Below are positions 32,946 through 44,700 of a DNA stretch of 64,000 nucleotides, piece after piece. The notes beneath the pieces were generated by a model. It was not told where the DNA came from. It ran no database searches and saw only the letters and a program-made list of their open reading frames with translations. Numbering within the stretch: position 1 is the stretch's first letter; every line of letters begins with the position of its first letter. This DNA is from Astrothelium macrocarpum (taxonomy: Eukaryota > Ascomycota > Dothideomycetes > Trypetheliales > Trypetheliaceae). Location: the NCBI GenBank assembly GCA_021030915.1, contig JAGEMR010000025.1, positions 1 to 64,000 of the forward strand. The letters are read 5' to 3'. Position numbers and translations under genes: made by a program.

Positions 32946-34646
32946 TTAGCCGACGCGAACTTCCAAGCCACGTCCTCCCTCATTTCGGGTCATCCCAGCA
33001 AAGTAGTCCGACACAATCTCCATGTCGTACATGGTTGCGCCATTGAGTCGAAGATTGGGAAATCGTCGAAATATTGTCGCAAGGACATAGTATAGCTCAG
33101 CATAAGCTAAATTAATGCCAACGCACATTCTCGTACCACGGCCAAAAGGAATGAGATAACGCTCAAGTGCACGACAATCAGCTTTAAGCCAGCGATCTGG
33201 AAGAAATGATTCCGGATTTGGGAAAATGACAGGGTTGTGTTCAATAAAGAGTGCCGACATCCCCACTGCAGTCTTTGGCGGTATGATCCAGTCACGGTAA
33301 ACAAGGGCCTCATGGGGATTGACGCGAGGTAAACGCGAATATGCGCCAACAGCAATACGAAGGGTTTCTTTGATAACGGCTGAGAGATAAGGTAGTTTCT
33401 CGAGGACCTGGTGGCTGGGAATCTTTGTCGAATCTGGTATGGCAAAGTTGAGCTCTTGTTGCAAACGCTGATGGACGTCGCAATTGCTTAGGATGTGGAA
33501 TGTTGCAACCGCACACATCGCGCCGGTTGTCTCGAAACCAGCAGCAAGAATGTTGTTTGCTTCCACCGAAATACGTTGCCAAGTTTTTTCTTGAGGCGGT
33601 AGAACACTGCTGTGCGCAATTTCCCATACGACGGTCGGGTGATCTTTGGCTCTGAGCGTCTCAGGATCTGACTTTAGGAGTGCTTTGGTATGCTCGTCGA
33701 CGTCGCGGAACATCTTTCCAACCTCGGCGGCTTTAGGGTTAAGAACTTCCTGCATCCACTGTGGTAGGCTCATCATGACTGCAAATAAGGAAGGGCATTG
33801 CCTGGTTAATGGTGACAGCTGCCACAAGCTTCGCCAAGCCAAATAGAAGGACGCCCCCCAATCAGCCCTATCAAGCATGTCGAGCGTGCTACCAAAAGCA
33901 TACTCTGAGATGATGTCGACAGTGAGGGCCCGATAAGCGTAGAAAAGTGGAATTGCTTCATTTTTGGAGCCCGCGATTTCCATTCGAGCAGTTAAACGAT
34001 TGATCAAGCTCTGCATTGTGGAACGGAGCTTACCAACTGCTTGGACCGAGAAAAACGGGTTCAAGGCGCCGCGGCGGATGCGATGAACGTCTGCATTGAT
34101 AGTGGCAAAAGTCGCTTGAGGATTTCCCATCATGCTGTAGAACCAACCGTACTTATCATGCCGATTGCTTAGGCTGTAAAGTGTGTCGTAATAGGCTGGG
34201 TCAAGAATATGCAGTTCATTCGGACCGACGCGAACGATTGGGCCTGCCAAATTTTAGCCGGGGATTCTTAAAACGTCAGGAGAACGGAGCTGGAACTCTA
34301 ATCGCTTGTACTTGGCCAACAGCAATGCTGCACTGAAGATACCGAGCAAGTGCTTCGGTGCGTCAAAAAGCACAAGACCCTAGTACTGTTCTACGAAAAG
34401 GGAATCTCATAAGACCAGCTTACCATATTGATCATGCATCCTCCCAATCTGGAAGATGTAACGACCGGCTTTGACAACGTCGTAGTACCCCTCGTACCAC
34501 GTCGTTAGAGCCGCCAGCTTGGGTCCTGGGAACTTAGAGAGAGGGTGGAAGAACAAGCGATAGACAGCCCCGACGATCAGGTACGTGGCTAAGCCAATGG
34601 CTGCTGCGAGCACGAGAGTATTTTTGTTCATGATTGCACCAATCAT
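32946..34646 (-). CDS. Cytochrome P450 monooxygenase (class II, ER-anchored)
   Basis: Minus-strand exons are 34646-34424 and 34243-32946, giving 506 aa. The intron (34244-34423) is 180 nt and joins HDQYG to PIVRVGPNELHI in frame. Residues about 9-33 form the membrane anchor, followed by FFHPLSKFPGPKLAALT. The I-helix oxygen-binding motif reads AAGFETT, the K-helix ExxR is KETLR, the PERF-like motif is FLPDRW, and the haem loop is FGRGTRMCVG with the Cys ligand. Spacing is normal and nothing is broken. It resembles trichodiene-oxygenase-type (CYP58-like) P450s that use diverse substrates; the substrate cannot be read. No terpene synthase, PKS or NRPS lies in the window. An internal ATG at 34631 is an alternative start. 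Confidence 0.93.
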
Positions 34647-36834
34647 TTTGTCGATTTCAAGCCTGGATTCGATACCTTAGACAGCGAACACCCAACGCAA
34701 GTCAACGAGACCACCGCCGGGGCGCAAGATGGACAGTCTTCTGAATTTTGTGAGCTTTTATCTTTGCTAATGTAATGGTAGGCTATGGAACGCAATGCTC
34801 CTAGTTAGCTACCTACTAACTCTGATGCAGTTTGGCAATATGGTACTGTACAGCAGGCATTAGAGAAAACGCTACCGGGATGCATTGTCGGTAAAGCAAC
34901 TTCCCAGGCCCGCCGAACCAAAGCTGGAGTGTTGAGAGTTGATCTCACTCGCTCGTGCCCTCGTGACGCCTGTCACACCCCGATACCTGGGCTCTCACCA
35001 CAGTACCACTGTTTTGGTTGGCCGCAGTTATTCTGCAAAGCAGTGTTGAAACTGGCATCATACACACGAGACTACCAGTATCTCGATCGCATCCTAGTGA
35101 TATTCACAGGAGATACCCACCCTCGGCAATACGGCCAGTGTGCTGTGGAAGAATTGGGTGAGCTTCCTTAGTGCTCGCTCTTATCCCGGTGTGTGTACAA
35201 CCTCGCGAAAATTAAACGCATCTCGAAATTCGGTCCCTTATGCACCTAGTCCTTCTGTCATTTTCTCGACTTGGTCAACACCCCTAGCCGTGCGAATTTG
35301 ATTGGGAAAAGTCGTTGATAGTGCGAAAAAATTGATTACTCTAAGAGAGTCGTGGGGTGAGGATGCAGATGCTTACGACTCCTTGTTGAATCAAGATTCA
35401 CAACTTTGGCAGTCCGTGACGAGGTAGATCTGGTATGCTGATTTACTTGGTCGTGGGGGGCATGAGAGAAACAACGTGGTGACAGGCTCTTGTGGAGCAG
35501 GCCTCCGCATTGACAGCCCAGCATTGACAAATCTCCGACCCTGCTTACTTGCGGCAGCTGACAGGTAGGACCTTTGGTACCATAGCATGCTCTGGTACTT
35601 GTATGGACTCCGCAATCTCGCAGATGATGATTTTGCACGTCGTCCAAAACCATGCACGCAATTCACATCAGGGCCTCAGGAATTTTAATCGGGATCCTGC
35701 ATCCCAACGCCAAGTCTCTGACTCATGCTAAGTTAGAGTAGACTGAGGCTTCGCTGTACCCTAACAACATGAAGTTGGCAAGACTTCCATGGTGGGTTGG
35801 CGGAAATATTGTAAGCCACACTCTTAACTCAGCGCGTGTAAAGCAAATGGCTGTCACAAATATCGTAAGACATTAGTGGATCAGGTATGTTGTCCCCGTA
35901 AATACCTTGTAGCTACACGTACTAAGCTCTACATATGTCAACTTAAAAGTGGTCCCGACCGTTCTCTAGCCGCTCCACCACGGTGGTAAAATGATTTAGA
36001 TACGTACCGGCGCCAACCGCGCTTACTCCCGTTTTGGGGCAGAGCATGTCATCTTATTCTTTTTGTTAAAAAACGGTTGCTATTTCCCAGCATTTCCAAA
36101 AAGTTTTCCACTTAGCATCCCCATTAAAACATCGAAACGATTTTGCCGCAATTTCCGTATCCAAGCCCGAGCAAGCAAGAATCGGAACCTGAGTGGATCC
36201 GTCCCATCTATTCCGCCAACGTTCCTGCTGCTTCTTCAAAGGGTATGTGCTGTGTAACTCACCCACCGTCAACGGTACGCAAATGAATGCTTGGATGCAC
36301 ACAAGATAGGTAGTGTAACAAAGCATCTTGTCATGCAAGGAGGCCTAATCGCTTCCGTTCACAAAGCTATGCTACTCCCAGTCCCTTAGCCCGCGGCACC
36401 CAACGCTGTCGTATAGGGTGCTACGGTCTGTATCACGTTATCCGGACATGCTGTGAACCTTTGACTGTCTGGTCCCTTTCATCAGACCGACACGCTCACA
36501 TTTCTTCTGTCACTGCTTTCATCTTCTATCTCTCCGGAAGATATCTGTCCGCAAGGAATCTTTCCGGAAGAGGTCTTTCCGAATGGTCCAATGTCTTTGA
36601 AACAACAAGATCGTATGCCACAGGTGCACACGCGGGACGATACTGATGATCTGGAGTGGATCTTGCCACGAGACGAGACGAATAAGGAACCGTAGACGAT
36701 ACCGCCTTTGGATGTGGCTGCTGTAGGTTCGAAAGATCGTAGATTAGTTTAGTTGGAGGAGGTGCGCACACGGCCACTCCTTACGAAGACGCATAACCAG
36801 CCAGATTGTCTGATGCAGCCCTTAACAGATATCG
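34647..36834. promoter_or_regulatory. Divergent intergenic region, P450 / methyltransferase 2
   Basis: About 2.2 kb lies between two divergent starts and should contain both promoters. No gene recognised. A short tandem repeat of 15-bp units occurs at 36530-36589 and is listed separately. Several short open frames look like chance. Confidence 0.4.
36530..36589 (+). repeat. Imperfect tandem repeat, four 15-bp units
   Basis: Four adjacent 15-nt units begin CTCTCCGGAAG, CTGTCCGCAAG, CTTTCCGGAAG and CTTTCCGAATG, sharing the core TCCGGAAG with substitutions. The unit is a multiple of three and stays open in frame, but the surrounding frame is only about 60 codons. It lies about 250-300 bp upstream of the methyltransferase 2 start, so it could be a repeated binding site in that promoter. 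Confidence 0.55.
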
Positions 36835-38901
36835 ATGGATATCCATGCGGCTGATATTCCTCGCGAGTCAGAGCTTAATGAGTCAGCAAGTCAACTTACT
36901 GACAAAGTCGTGGATGATTTACAACCACTTGTGCCGCTTCAACAAGCAGAGGTATTTAATCCTCCAAGCATTCTCGTCATGAAACTTGCTCCAAAAGCAT
37001 GCTCTGATAACAGAACATCAAGCAATATCAAGCTTTACCTGCTGGTCTAACGGCTGAACATGCTGATCCGACGACGTTTCCACCGCCAGACCCCCCAATC
37101 AGTCTCGATACCGATGGTCTAAACTTCCCGCTCGCTTCATCGTCCAAGGGGGATGCAAAGACAGCTGATACTGCTGTGCCCCTTCCACGCCGTCTGCCAG
37201 GTGGAACTCAAACCGAAAGTGTCAAAAATTACACTGGAGGAGCCCATACCCAACTCTCTCCATTGAGCACATCCTCTTCTCAACCCAAATTTTCGCGTGG
37301 ATCCGAAGCTTGGAACTATGACTCGTTCAAAAGTAGCAGATACGAGGGAAGCTCGGATCTTGGATCTAATGGTGATGGCGAACAGCAAGCTGCAGACATC
37401 TTATTGTCAAATCAGTGTCTCCCAAGAAGTTTGTCCATGAATTCAAGTGAAGCCCTGCCTGTGATACCTTGTGGACAATTTCCCTCGAATTCATCAGAGC
37501 GTCAGCACCCCAGTAAACTTGAACGCGCACGCAAAAATGTGATGGAGAATGCCATTACTAAGCCAAGACAGGTCCAACAAATCGACACCAATACTGCTTG
37601 CAATCAATATAGTGAACGATCAACCAGTGATGCTGAAAGAATGAGACTAAACCAGCAAAGTGAGCCCTTGCAACCTTCACAGCGAGTGTTCAGTGGTTCC
37701 GCGGACTCGAACGCCACAAATCCATGCTATCAGAACCACCAGCTCCTAGAATTCAATAACGACTCCACAGAGACCTTGACCGCAATAAACGATTCGTACA
37801 CTTCTTCAATCTTAACTCCAACCAGCACATTGGTTGAGAACGTTGAGCCCCAAACCATTCATGACCAAGCGCCAACTCACATCCAGGTCGAGGACCGCTG
37901 GGACGATGCTGATTCTGCTTTCGATGATGAAACGCAAAGTTACACCACATCACTGAAGTCTAGTGTAACAAAGTTCGAATTTGAGAATGGACGCCGATAT
38001 CATGCTGCAGATGGTACATCCTGGCACTTTCTACCAAACGACGACGAGGAGATGGACCGACTGGACCTATTCCACCACATTATGCACTTGCGGTGTGATG
38101 AACGTCTACACCTCGCACCAATCAATCCTCACCCACAACGTATTCTGGATCTGGGTACAGGCACTGGCATATGGGCAGTCATGATGGGCGATCTTTATCC
38201 ATCAGCATCCGTGCTTGGGAACGACCTTTCACCCATTCAGCCTACTCTGGTTCCGCCTAATGTGACTTTTGAAGTAGATGACATGGAGAAGGAATGGTGT
38301 TACAATTCATCGTTTGATTACATTCACTGTCGTTACCTGGCTGGTGCGATCCGCGATTGGCCGAAACTGATGGGTCAAGCATACGAGTAAGTCGCAGACT
38401 TGAGTCCTCAGGGCACAGGAGTTGCTGATGATCACAACAAGATTCACAAAACCTGGTGGATGGGTAGAGTTTCAGGACTTCACGATGAAGTTCTATAGCA
38501 CCGATGGTAGTTATGAGAGAAGTACTCGCATTGCAGAAGACCAGGATCCTCTTCCAATTCCCGCACCAGACCATTGGACTTCGGAAATAATCGCTGGAAT
38601 TCAGAGTTTAGGATTGGAGCCCGAGCCAGGTCCAAAACTTGAAGGCTGGGTCAGAGATGCTGGCTTCGTAAACATCACGCATCATCTTTTACCCATTCCC
38701 GTTGGGGACTGGCCAAAGGAGGGCAAGCTCAAACGCATTGGTCGTGCGGACTTGACTCAATTTCTTGACGGTCTGGACGCGATATCTCTCCGTGTTTTTA
38801 CGACAACCCGGGGTTGGAAACCGGAAGAGGTACAGGTCCTACTAGCGGACGTGCGGAGAACGCTTAGAGATCGCAGAATCCATACTCAGCATGATTTGTA
38901 A
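36835..38901 (+). CDS. LaeA-like SAM-dependent methyltransferase 2 with long N-terminal extension
   Basis: Exons are 36835-36951, 37014-38386 and 38442-38901, with introns of 62 and 55 nt, giving 649 aa. The catalytic part starts near residue 365: FEFENGRRYHAADGTSWHFL, then ILDLGTGTGIWAVMMGDLYP (motif I, about 416-435), GNDLSPIQPTLVPPNVTFEV, DYIHCRYLAGAIRDW, FTKPGGWVEFQDF and the tail EEVQVLLADVRRTLRD. This is the same family as the enzyme at 25.9 kb, though they are far from identical. The first about 360 residues are Ser/Asn/Pro-rich, probably disordered and unlike the usual 20-100-residue leader. The first intron is needed because the upstream frame stops; it joins QQAE to NIKQYQAL. Substrate is unknown. 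The start is the first ATG of exon 1 and is plausible, not proven. Confidence 0.85.
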
Positions 38902-41155
38902 GGAATGGAGTATTTGTAGCTTCGTGATGTTGCTGATCTGACTGGTAGTCATATCGTCTATGGGCAACGGCCATGGAACTCATAATGTGTCGTACGGTCT
39001 AATCATGCCATACCAGGCAGGATTGATAGGATAAAATCTTTTGTGCCCATGAGTGATACGGCAGGTCGCAAAGAGAGTGCAAGATAAGTGATTCAATCAT
39101 GATGACGTCCTTCAACATTAAATGGAGTGAACAGAAAGCCGTCAATGGCGGTGCAGCAGACAGGCGTACTGCGTGCAATGAAGTAATGATATTCGTGTAG
39201 ACCATGCGCTACAATAATATTCTTCTGCACTCCTTCTCAATGAAAATGTTTACTTTGGCTCACAGTAGTGATAGTAGATTACGAAATCCAACTTACACAA
39301 CGTACTGTATCAGTACTTGGTCACTTACGCGCCCGTGAGCGTCGAGCAATCTTCCGCAAAACTCTCCAATCCTCCGGATCGTACACCTTGCTCCTTTGCC
39401 CTCTCATCTCTTATTATTGTCCAATTGCTTCCCCTTTGTAGCTTCCACGTTCTCGCGTTGACCTGTATTGCGCCGCACAAATGCTGGTCGCTCACAGAGA
39501 AATCCAGGAGCGATTTTAGCGCTGACGAAGGAATGAGATAGGACCCCAGACCAATGAGACGATTCGTGAGCGTAATAGGTGTGGGAGAAGGCTAAGAGGG
39601 AGCCCGAACGCTGAAAAAGGCGGGGCTGAAGGCTTGAAGGATGCTATGACAGAAAATGGAGGGGTAGAAACTGGTGGATATTTGGGCCAGCTAGAGCGGA
39701 GGAAGCATTTTGCATTATCACTAATGTATGTCTGCGGAAATGCTTGAAGAGAATAGTCAGAAAAGGGTTGGTCTGGATTTTGGTAAGATGTGGATTCTAG
39801 ATGATAGATGAGAGACTTGACTCGGTCGGAGCTGACTTAGATCCTATGAAGTGGTGAAATTGTGGAGGGTCACACATCTCACCGTGGTTGAGGTTTTGAG
39901 CATCTCCTCGGAATACTTTTTTGAACGTCATCCTCCGTAGCTTTTTGCCCGGGTATGAATTGTATATTGTCGAGGTTGGGAGACGTGAAGGATGGGCATT
40001 TCGAGCTCTCTGGCCTACACTTCGTTGTTAGTAAACTAAATCCTATTTTAGAAAGATTGGTACAGCTTAAGATGCGTTCGAGTTCTTGGTCGAAATCAGA
40101 ATCCTCCGAAGCTGACAGTCGTACAAGCTCTCACGTGGAGCATTCCAGCCATGATCAACGTTTCTTTTTCTCGGCGTTTTGGCCGCCTTTGATAACACCG
40201 AGTAAATTCAATATGCCGAACGCTGTGTCACCTGGCAAAACAAGTTTAGATTCCATGTACGGTGTGGTAGGGTTTGCGGTGGGCTGACTCTAATTTTTGC
40301 CTTGTATCAACGTGAACAGGTTTTGACGCGTTTCCGAGGATTATCCTAATTGAGTTAGTAGTATCTATGGAGCTGAGACGAGGAGAATCTTGCAGCACTT
40401 ACGTAGAAAACCTATCTTGGCGATGTAAAAGGAATTACTCCGTAAGCCGCTAAAATAATCATCCGTCAACAGGATACGAACACACCAATCTGTGACCTTG
40501 GAGGACGCTGCTGTTATTAGATGCATTGCAGCCGTTGACCGGAATTTCCAGACTGCATGAGATGGATCACTCGCGAAAGCTGAATGTCGATCTAGCTCAA
40601 AATAGCTCCTTTCCGAAAATCAAAAAATTCATGAGAGGAATAACGAATATGCGATAAGATTAGATGGCCGTCAATCGCTACTTACTGACTCCGATTTCAC
40701 GCGTTCGCGGATCTTGAGCGAGGCATCCATCTCACCCTATATCTTAACTTTTCTGGAGGCGGAAGAAACTCATCTTAGACGCAGCACACAGTAACGACAA
40801 CTAATCGACGAAAATATTATCACGATGCCAAAACAAATTTTGGTTCAATGAGGGTCTTAGAACAATTGTCTTTAGGCTACTTGCAGGTGGGATGATACAG
40901 AAGACATGATATTGTTGGAAACAAAAGGAAATCAAGAGCCTAGGTCGCTACTCGTCCACCGAGGGAATGCAAAGTAAGGCGAATACAATAACCACCAAAG
41001 CCGGGTATTTCTAAGGACCATCCATCGTCTCATTACTTGTGTTCTTGCGCCATGCACTCATGTGCCGCTCGATAAGAAGCCGGAGACGATTCAATTTGAA
41101 GGTTGGGAATGGAGAAAAAAGGTGCCGGGCATTTGCGTGGAGCAAGAAGCATTAT
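38902..41155. other. Intergenic between convergent genes
   Basis: About 2.25 kb of AT-rich sequence. It contains the 3' flanks of methyltransferase 2 and the Hsp9/12 gene. The longest frame (39955-40287, 110 codons) has no recognisable motif or splice partner. No repeat seen. Confidence 0.4.
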
Positions 41156-41642
41156 CTACTTCTGCTCGCCACCTTCTACACCTGAGTGTCAGCATCGGCA
41201 TGAAGCTGTGGGAAGGAGGTTTCGTGTGGACTTACTTCCAGACAGAGTATCCTGTACGCTCTGGGTAGCGCTGGAGAGGGTATCCGAAGCTTGCTGAAAC
41301 ACAGATTTGGAGTTCTCAGAGGCAGAGTCGGTGGTGCTACGGGTAGAGTCGGACAATTTTTGGGTGGTGCTCTTCTCTTCCTCTGGTTCAAGATCAGACA
41401 TTGTGAGTACACTATGGAAGAATTTACTTACGAGGCTGGAGGCTACCGGCGACGCGATCAGCAGTGCCAGTGACGCTCTCCTTTGCTTGGTCAAGAGTGG
41501 ACTTCTGAGAGTCAGGAGTGACCTTCTCCTTGACTTGCTCGCTAGTGTCCTTGCGGCTGGAAGCATGTTAGGAAGGTCTTCATCACCAGAGGTATGAATG
41601 CTGGAATGTGAGAGATAGAAGTACTTACAAAGCGTCAGACAT
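41156..41642 (-). CDS. hsp12: Hsp9/Hsp12-family small stress protein
   Basis: Hsp12-type proteins are small, hydrophilic and largely unfolded; they bind membranes and protect cells in heat, osmotic and stationary-phase stress. Minus-strand exons are 41642-41629, 41556-41432, 41382-41236 and 41181-41156, with introns of 72, 49 and 54 nt, giving 103 aa. The joined N-terminus (MSDAFRKDTSEQVKEKVTPD) and QKSTLDQAKESVTGTADRVAG are the family signature. EEKSTTQKLSDSTR follows, then a Ser/Thr/Gln-rich helical tail ending SGSVEGGEQK. All joins keep frame, and the 14-nt first exon is typical of fungal homologues. Retention of the third intron would swap the last 8 residues for a Cys-containing tail. 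Two stress-response elements lie about 110-125 bp upstream. Confidence 0.92.
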
Positions 41643-41724
41643 TGTGGACTGTTGATAAAGCAGTTGTTTTGCAAAGAAAAAAGTTGGAAAGTCGCTGGTC
41701 TGTTTGAGCTGATGACTTGGGAAT

Positions 41725-41765
41725 GAGTTCTGGAGAAGAGAGTTCTGGAGGGGCAGAAGGAGGGG
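41725..41765 (-). promoter_or_regulatory. Stress-response elements upstream of Hsp9/12
   Basis: Two STRE cores (CCCCT on the gene strand) lie at 41749-41753 and 41761-41765, about 107-123 bp before the start codon. They follow an 11-bp direct repeat, GAGTTCTGGAG, at 41725-41735 and 41740-41750, whose TTCnnGAG spacing resembles an imperfect heat-shock element. Msn2/4-type zinc-finger factors bind STREs and drive yeast HSP12; the same use here is inferred. Confidence 0.5.
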
Positions 41766-44700
41766 TTTTGTTTTCGTCCAGGCTTTGTTGTGATGAGCCT
41801 ACGTCACACTTGCCCGCGTTCCTCCGTGAGCGACAGCAGGACGCAGGCGCACGCCATCGCAGATTCGTAGCAGCGGCCACCCAGCCGATATCGTCACGAG
41901 ACACCAGCCACAGTTGTTTTCAGCGAGCACAAGCAAGCGAGCCCTGCTATTGGCTGTCGAAGCCACTTCTCATCGCGGTGATCGCCAGGAGCCTCGATTA
42001 GCGGCATGAAAGGCCCCACCTTACGTCATTTTCAGCATGTTTCCGGCATGGCATTCTTGCCCTTTGCCACCACATTCTGCCATTTGTCCATCCATTCACC
42101 TTCGCCCAGTCACCCGACCCTGGCTTGCTTTCACGTGGCCGGGCAGTGCGGTATAGTGCCGAGGCCTTACCGTGGTGCAGCAAGCCTCGACGCTGCAGAC
42201 GCCACAGCGATAATGCCATCTACTTCATGTCGAATAGATCAGCCCGTGATTGGCTGTGCCATGCAAAAGGTTATCGGCATGCTCTGGATAATATACACAT
42301 GCATCATTCAGCCCGACGCTTGCTGCCTACTCGTTCATCCTCCGTGACTGCGGCTGGATTTCTTGACAATTTCTTTTCGCTTGGAAAGATTTTCTCTCAA
42401 TCAAGAATGCGTCCTTCTAGCGTTGGACGATCGTACGCCCGACTAACTTGTTCTGAGCGTATACTCGTACGACGAAACGCAAGATTTTTTCATTCAAGCT
42501 CTATAGCATGACCAACGTTTTCGCGATCCGATAAGTACTCGTTTGACTAGTCATCAGCAAAGGTTGCTTCATCCTAATTATTGGGAGTAGAGTGTAAAGA
42601 GCCCTGTCAGGAAGATCAGGGGCCTTTGCTAGTGACCTTTGCTTGGGATGTCACTGATGACGCGTAACAACTACAAGGGGGGTTGACGGCGTGGTAGACG
42701 AGTTTGAGCCATAGTTGCAACTACGGCTTTTCTTCCGGTTGAGCTGTTTGTGCGAGCCAATTCTGACTGGAATTATTGAAATTGAAACTGTATGCTTGGT
42801 CAGGAGTGCCAGACGAAACGTTGGTCTCCTACACACCCAAGAAGCAATGGTGCACTTAGTTTCAAGCGATCTCAGACCCTACCACCGGCAAAACTTGGTC
42901 AGACCCATTTGTTCGATTCAAGAGACGCCAAGATAATCACCGCTCGAAAGTTCATGGTTCAATACCACCGACTTTATTGGCGAAGACTACGTTCGTGCCG
43001 ATCTTCTATTCGTCGGGCAAGTCCTTGCGAAGTGGCGCTAATCATTCATCTTTGAAAGAATAAGTGGCAGCCCCAGGAAACTTCCAGTCCGGATGATAGG
43101 TTATGTACGGAGTAAGGAGCTTGCTTTTCTCCCTTTAATATGCAAAGTCGATTACAGTACTGGCGATCCCTAATATTCCGAGCTTGGATCAATGCTGTGC
43201 CTGACATTGAGAGCCGGCGGTCCCCATCTGCATCGGAAGGTGCTGCCGTGTTAAGCGAGACACTTTTTTACTTTTCTGAGGGACTGGTGCAGAGTCATTG
43301 CATTGCACGTATTAGTGAGTTTGCTTGTGTATATGATGCAGCCACCGGCAGCATTGCCGGATGAGATAGGTCCGAATACGTAGTGAACAAGTTGCCTCCA
43401 CAGCATTGCGAGTTGGGCATTACACCTTTTCCACAAATCACTTTGATCGGACAATTGCAACTGGTCAGCGTCCACGTTTATTCGATTCCTCATGACATCA
43501 GGTCCCGAGTAAGAGGAAGATTTTGTTGGATTCATGTTCAGCGGCGCAGCTGAACGGTGCGTCCACTAATGCGGTGTTTTACTGAAATGGCAAATCCGGT
43601 ATGTACATCACGAGACAAGAGGACGGGACTTGCTTAGCGGTCGTCACTCGCGTGGGTTGAGTAATCGCAGGGCCTGATATAATACACACGTGAGCGGAGG
43701 ACTGTTTTCCCAGCGTTGCTTCTTAGAAAACAACTCCATGGTTACCCAGAGGGCCGAACCGCTAAGCACGGGGATGCAAAGGGTCCCAAATCCGGGGTCC
43801 CGTGGCCATGGATGGGGGAGACCAAGCACCAGAAAACTGACCCAAAGGAGGCAATTAGGTCTTTATCGTGCGAAAACGAACCTTCAGCTCCCTTGCCGTT
43901 GGTAGACACGTGGAAGTTCACACTTCCGTCCACTGTGCAGGTGGTTGGTCGACCAGAACACTCCCATGTTCGTCTGGAATTTCTACAGGGCTTGCATGTA
44001 GCGCAAAGACATCTCTTTTGGGCGATCAATTTTTTCAGCTGAGCGGCACATACTTCCTTCAGCTTTCGGTCGTGGTAATGAAAACTAGTCGATCGACACC
44101 CATAGCATGGTTCACTGAAAAGATAGACTGTGGGCGTTGAGACCAGAGGCACAGTGCATAATGCAAAGCTATCTAGGCCACCTAGAGAGTGTCCTTCGTG
44201 TATTGAAGGATCGTGGCCATCGAAGAAGAGGCGCTGGCACCGTGCATGGCATTGAGGGGTAAATTGGTGCTAACAAGACAATTTTTAGTTTCTCGTGGTG
44301 GGGGTTCAGCGCCTTGAACATCAAGTTATATGAATGGCCGAATCATACGAATCAGCCATTTAGTGACACTCACTCGCCAACCGATTTCGAGGAAAATGAC
44401 CGCAAACGATATCGTGAGACTGGTGGCGCAGGTAAAAAGTAATTGTTGGTTGCGACTGCCAAGATTCGACCGCTAAGCGTTGAGCTCTGTCATGGGTCTA
44501 CTGCAGGTACAGATCTCTTACCACAATTGCTCTGCATATGGCATAAGGTGACCGGGCCATTTTTGGTACCCTGCTTATGGATCATGCTTTCGTGGGGAGG
44601 GTCGCGTGGCATGTCAAACCGGCCTCGAGCCCAGAAAACGAGCTACCCAGTCAGCGCTCGTGACAGGAGGGACTGTGCGCTGCATCCGGGTCCCTTTGAT

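Noticed and set aside
25859..38901. Secondary-metabolite gene cluster
   Set aside because: Only tailoring-type enzymes are present; no PKS, NRPS, terpene synthase, transporter or cluster regulator lies among them.
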